From JBOFEH01 sp051650265 (lineage in GTDB: Bacteria; Bacillota; Clostridia; Lachnospirales; Cellulosilyticaceae): a stretch of DNA of 16,000 bases. Positions within the stretch are counted from its first letter, which is position 1. Each line of letters begins with the position of its first letter. The stretch is taken from the NCBI GenBank assembly GCA_051650265.1, contig JBOFIR010000233.1:1-16000 (forward strand), given 5' to 3'. Shown piece after piece: positions 13,688-16,000 of this stretch. A program made the translations under genes and the position numbers. Below the pieces are notes generated by a model. That model was not told the DNA's origin and searched no databases. It saw nothing but the letters and a program-made list of their open reading frames with translations.

Positions 13688-13714
13688 GCGCAAAAAGGTG
13701 ACTATGAGTATAAT
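13686..13714 (+). promoter_or_regulatory. Promoter of the WYL regulator gene
   Basis: TTGCGC (13686-13691) and a perfect TATAAT (13709-13714) are 17 bases apart. The -35 element overlaps the T-run of the preceding terminator. The leader is about 33 bases. Confidence 0.6.
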
Positions 13715-13753
13715 AACTATAAAATACATAGAAAAGCGTGGTTAAATTAGAAG

Positions 13754-14650
13754 ATGCAGGTAAACCGGTTATTTGAAATCATCTATATATTATTAGAAAA
13801 AGAAACAGTGACGGCGAAAGAGATGGCTGAGCGCATTGAGGTCTCTACACGTACGATTTATCGTGATATTGAAGTGCTTGCTATGGCAGGGATCCCAATC
13901 TATATGAAAAAAGGTAAAGGGGGAGGCATCTCGCTACTTCCTGATTTTGTACTGAATAAAACGGTACTGACAGAGGGTGAGAAAAATAGCATTATTGCAG
14001 CTTTAAAAGCGGTAAGTTTGGTGGATTTGAGTGAAAAAGATGCAGCACTAGGTAAACTAGGAAGCCTTTTTGGAGGAGATCAAGCAGATTGGATTGAAGT
14101 CGAGTTTACTTCATGGGGGAATGTGGATCAGGAAAAACAAATTTTTAATACTCTAAAAGAAACAATCTTAAAGAAGCAAGTGGTGAGATTTGCTTATGCA
14201 AGTGGAAAAGGAGAAGCGATAAGACGTGAGGTCTATCCTCTGAAACTGTGTTTTAAGGGACAAAGCTGGTATCTGTATGGCTACTGCACGATGCGCCAAG
14301 ACACACGCTTTTTTAAGCTCAAGCGGATCAAAGAATTAGAAACTCTGGAGGAAACATTTGCAATGCAAGCACCTCGGCAGATCTTTGGGGAAGATGCTGT
14401 CTATGAGGTGTCCTATATAGCACTCAAACTGAGACTAGCACCACAGATGGCTTATCGCATCTATGATGAGTGTCAGAATTATGAAGAGTTAGAGGATGGG
14501 AGTTTTATAGCAGAGGTCATGTATCCAGAGGGTGAGTGGATCTATAGTTATATCGCATCTTTTGGTGAAGCCTGTGAAGTATTGGCACCAGAAGAAGTAA
14601 GGCAAGGTGTGATCATGAGGCTTCAAAAAACTTTAGCAAAGTACTTATAA
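13754..14650 (+). CDS. WYL-domain transcriptional regulator (YafY/DeoR-type HTH)
   Basis: A 298-residue regulator. Residues about 1-60 are a winged helix-turn-helix of the DeoR/HTH_11 type: RLFEIIYILLEKETVTAKEMAERIEVSTRTIYRDIEVLAMAGIPI, with STRTIYRDIE as the recognition helix and KGKGGGISLL as the wing. About residues 140-200 form the WYL domain with the name-giving Trp172-Tyr173-Leu174 (SWYLYGYC) and conserved basic residues (RFFKLKRIKEL), which in this family bind a ligand. A C-terminal extension (about 215-298) completes the usual layout. The ribosome binding site is weak (AGAAG), so expression may be low, as is common for a regulator. It lies 63 bases before two GyrI-like genes on the same strand, and the inverted repeat between them is the probable operator. 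Confidence 0.9.
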   Translation: MQVNRLFEIIYILLEKETVTAKEMAERIEVSTRTIYRDIEVLAMAGIPIYMKKGKGGGISLLPDFVLNKTVLTEGEKNSIIAALKAVSLVDLSEKDAALGKLGSLFGGDQADWIEVEFTSWGNVDQEKQIFNTLKETILKKQVVRFAYASGKGEAIRREVYPLKLCFKGQSWYLYGYCTMRQDTRFFKLKRIKELETLEETFAMQAPRQIFGEDAVYEVSYIALKLRLAPQMAYRIYDECQNYEELEDGSFIAEVMYPEGEWIYSYIASFGEACEVLAPEEVRQGVIMRLQKTLAKYL

Positions 14651-14686
14651 TATGACATACAGCTGTCATATAGAGAGGATTATAAT
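14651..14686 (+). promoter_or_regulatory. Inverted-repeat operator and promoter before the GyrI-like genes
   Basis: TATGACA (14651-14657) and TGTCATA (14664-14670) form a perfect seven-base inverted repeat with a six-base centre; the ACAGCTGT inside is itself a palindrome. It starts right after the WYL-regulator stop codon. TATAAT (14681-14686) follows eleven bases later. No good -35 is visible at 17 bases (TACAGC, inside the repeat), so the site may bind an activator, most simply the WYL regulator. Confidence 0.65.
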
Positions 14687-14713
14687 AACCTTATCAAATA
14701 AAGGGAGGTTATC

Positions 14714-15157
14714 ATGATGGATTATGAAATCGTAGAATTACAAGAAAAGAAGGTAGTGGGTATAAGCGCACATACGTGCAATGAGGATCCTAATATGGAA
14801 CAAGTGATAGGTGGACTTTGGGAAAAACTATATCAAGGCGGTATATATGGGCAGGTGCAAAATAAAGTGAATGACCATGCCATAGGGCTCTACTCTGAAT
14901 ATACAGAAAATGGTTACTGTGTGACAGTAGGATGCGAAGTAGACACTGTTGCAAACCAAGAACTTGTGGTCAAGGTGATCCCGGCAGGGCGCTATGCTAA
15001 GTTCAGTATACATGGACATATGCAGAAGGCAGTGGCACAGGCATGGGAAGCCATCTGGCAGATGGACCTTGATAGAAGCTTTGCAGGGGATTTTGAAGAA
15101 TATCTTAACCATGACTTTGAAGCTGCTGATATTATGATCTATATTGCATTAAAATAA
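14714..15157 (+). CDS. GyrI-like small-molecule-binding protein (AraC effector-binding type)
   Basis: A 147-residue single-domain protein. It follows the GyrI-like/AraC effector-binding fold: YEIVELQEKKVVGISAHT as the first strand, IGGLWEKLYQGG as the helix, AIGLYSEYTENGYCVTVGCEVD as the hairpin, VVKVIPAGRYAKFSIHGH in the second half, and the acid-rich ending DFEEYLNHDFEAADIMIYIALK. The fold binds small, often hydrophobic or cationic, molecules. There is no DNA-binding domain, so it acts alone, as a sensor, sequestering protein or enzyme. A second ATG follows immediately at 14717; both fit GGGAGG (14703-14708). The gene is 40 bases upstream of another GyrI-like gene and downstream of the WYL regulator, which suggests one stress or detoxification unit. 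Confidence 0.85.
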   Translation: MMDYEIVELQEKKVVGISAHTCNEDPNMEQVIGGLWEKLYQGGIYGQVQNKVNDHAIGLYSEYTENGYCVTVGCEVDTVANQELVVKVIPAGRYAKFSIHGHMQKAVAQAWEAIWQMDLDRSFAGDFEEYLNHDFEAADIMIYIALK

Positions 15158-15197
15158 ATGATAGATACAAAGGTAGATGTAAAAGGAGAAAGAAGTA

Positions 15198-15830
15198 ATG
15201 GCTTTTGATTTTAAAAAAGAATATAAAGCACTGTATAAGCCTAAAGAGCAACCAGAGATTATTGAGGTACCAACTATGAATTATATTGCTATTCGTGGGA
15301 AAGGCGATCCGAATGAAGCGGAGGGGGATTACCAGAAGGCAATAGGTGTTATATATGCAGTAGCATATACCTTGAGGATGAGTTATAAAACTTCTTATAA
15401 GATTGAAGGATTTTTTGAATATGTAGTACCACCACTAGAAGGCTTTTGGTGGCAAGAGTCGATCAAAGGGATGGACTATTCACAAAAGGATAAGCTTCAT
15501 TGGATTTCGCTGATTCGGTTGCCAGACTTTATAACCAAAGAGCACCTTGAATGGGCAATACAAGAAGTCTATCGTAAGAAAAAACTAGATTGTTCGCATG
15601 TAGAATATCTGACACTTGAGGAAGGGCTATGTGTACAGATGCTACATAGAGGGGCATTTGATGATGAACCCCAAACTGTGGCAATGATGGATCAATACTT
15701 AGAAGAACAAGGGTATGTCAATGACTTTTCGAAGGAGCGTTTACATCATGAAATCTACTTGTCGGACCCTAGAAGAGTAGAGGTATCAAGGTGGCAGACT
15801 GTCATACGACATCCTGTTAAAAAGAAATAA
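15198..15830 (+). CDS. GyrI-like domain protein of the longer (about 210-residue) class
   Basis: A 210-residue protein. Characteristic stretches are FDFKKEYKALYKPK at the start, PTMNYIAIRGKGDPNE, AVAYTLRMSYK, YVVPPLEGFWWQE (Trp84-Trp85), LHWISLIRLPDFIT, and near the end LHHEIYLSDPRRVEVSRWQTVIRHPV. These match the longer GyrI-like family found in many Firmicutes. Members of this class have been reported to hydrolyse cyclopropane-containing genotoxins such as the yatakemycin/CC-1065 type, using an aromatic pocket and acidic residues. Whether this protein has that activity cannot be told from sequence alone. AAAAGGAG lies about nine bases before the ATG. The 40-base gap to the shorter GyrI-like gene suggests co-transcription. 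No terminator is obvious on this strand after it. Confidence 0.85.
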   Translation: MAFDFKKEYKALYKPKEQPEIIEVPTMNYIAIRGKGDPNEAEGDYQKAIGVIYAVAYTLRMSYKTSYKIEGFFEYVVPPLEGFWWQESIKGMDYSQKDKLHWISLIRLPDFITKEHLEWAIQEVYRKKKLDCSHVEYLTLEEGLCVQMLHRGAFDDEPQTVAMMDQYLEEQGYVNDFSKERLHHEIYLSDPRRVEVSRWQTVIRHPVKKK

Positions 15831-15880
15831 AATCTTAAGTAGTTTTGAGTAGAATAAGCAGCAAGGCATAGATGAGGCCA

Positions 15881-15919
15881 AAAGAAAAGAGTGTCCCACC
15901 CGATGAAAGTGAACACTCT
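15881..15919 (-). terminator. Intrinsic terminator for the minus-strand gene at the right edge
   Basis: Read on the minus strand, AGAGTGT (15919-15913) pairs with ACACTCT (15894-15888) around an 18-base loop and is followed by the T-rich TTTCTTT. It lies 15 bases after the stop codon of the minus-strand gene. There is no T-run on the plus-strand side. Confidence 0.6.
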
Positions 15920-15934
15920 AACCCTAGTAATAAT

Positions 15935-16000
15935 TTACTTATTTTTTAGTTTCAATTCATAGACCCAAATGACAAAACATTCAGGAGCATCAGTGTACCA
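15935..16000 (-). CDS. C-terminal end of an unidentified minus-strand gene
   Basis: Only the last 21 codons and the stop are in the window. They read WYTDAPECFVIWVYELKLKN and a final Lys, with a stop at 15935-15937. The aromatic, strand-like stretch ECFVIWVYELKLK looks like a genuine protein end and not random sequence, and an intrinsic terminator follows on the same strand. No family can be assigned from so little. Confidence 0.55.
   Translation of the reverse strand, partial: WYTDAPECFVIWVYELKLKNK

Noticed and set aside
14685..14712. ATAACCT/AGGTTAT hairpin hiding the ribosome binding site of the short GyrI-like gene
   Set aside because: With the -10 at 14681-14686 the transcript starts near 14693, so the left arm would not be in the RNA.
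1..16000. Mobile element, prophage, CRISPR array, tRNA or rRNA
   Set aside because: No transposase, integrase, phage or Cas protein motifs, no regularly spaced repeats, and no rRNA or tRNA-like sequence was seen on either strand.

Overview
The window looks like chromosome from a low-GC, spore-forming Gram-positive bacterium of the class Clostridia, probably Lachnospirales-like. The GC content is roughly 40% by eye. Supporting signs are strong AGGAGG-type ribosome binding sites, vegetative (sigma-A type) promoters with 17-base spacing, a Firmicute-type LexA box, a perfect match to the forespore sigma-G promoter consensus, and surface proteins of the S-layer-homology and stalk-domain types. The genus is a guess. 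I see no rRNA, tRNA, CRISPR array, insertion sequence, integrase or phage gene.

Layout, left to right: the 3' part of an ABC-F ribosome-protection ATPase (1-1089); a uracil permease with its own promoter (1220-2515); DNA polymerase IV on the minus strand (2554-3798), meeting the permease gene in a shared two-way terminator and controlled at its other end by a LexA box; and, divergent from it, a 44-residue basic protein (3947-4081) behind a sigma-G promoter. Next comes a same-strand run of an Fe-S-type flavodoxin reductase (4284-4985), a secreted GH18 protein with an S-layer-homology module (5051-6397) and a secreted stalk-domain protein (6412-7884). The last two are tightly linked. Then follow an XRE regulator with a palindrome at its start site (8024-9151), a protein of 30-residue repeats (9249-9797), and a minus-strand Imm-5-like 'putative immunity protein' without a visible toxin (10036-10563).

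The right third holds a strongly promoted, secreted MTA/SAH-nucleosidase homologue with a substituted catalytic Asp (10879-11814), a membrane protein with a possible PH-like domain (11960-12883), a small alpha/beta hydrolase (13005-13625), a WYL-domain regulator (13754-14650) followed by two GyrI-like ligand-binding proteins behind an inverted-repeat operator (14714-15157, 15198-15830), and the 3' end of an unidentified minus-strand gene at the right edge.

Most genes are housekeeping or accessory genes in single or two-gene units, each with its own promoter and terminator. The most promising points are the sigma-G-driven 44-residue gene back-to-back with SOS-controlled dinB, the WYL/GyrI/GyrI sensing or detoxification unit, the exported nucleosidase homologue with Asp replaced by Asn, and the exact 30-residue repeat protein. 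I did not find a clearly new multi-gene defence or mobile system. All identifications are by eye from protein motifs.
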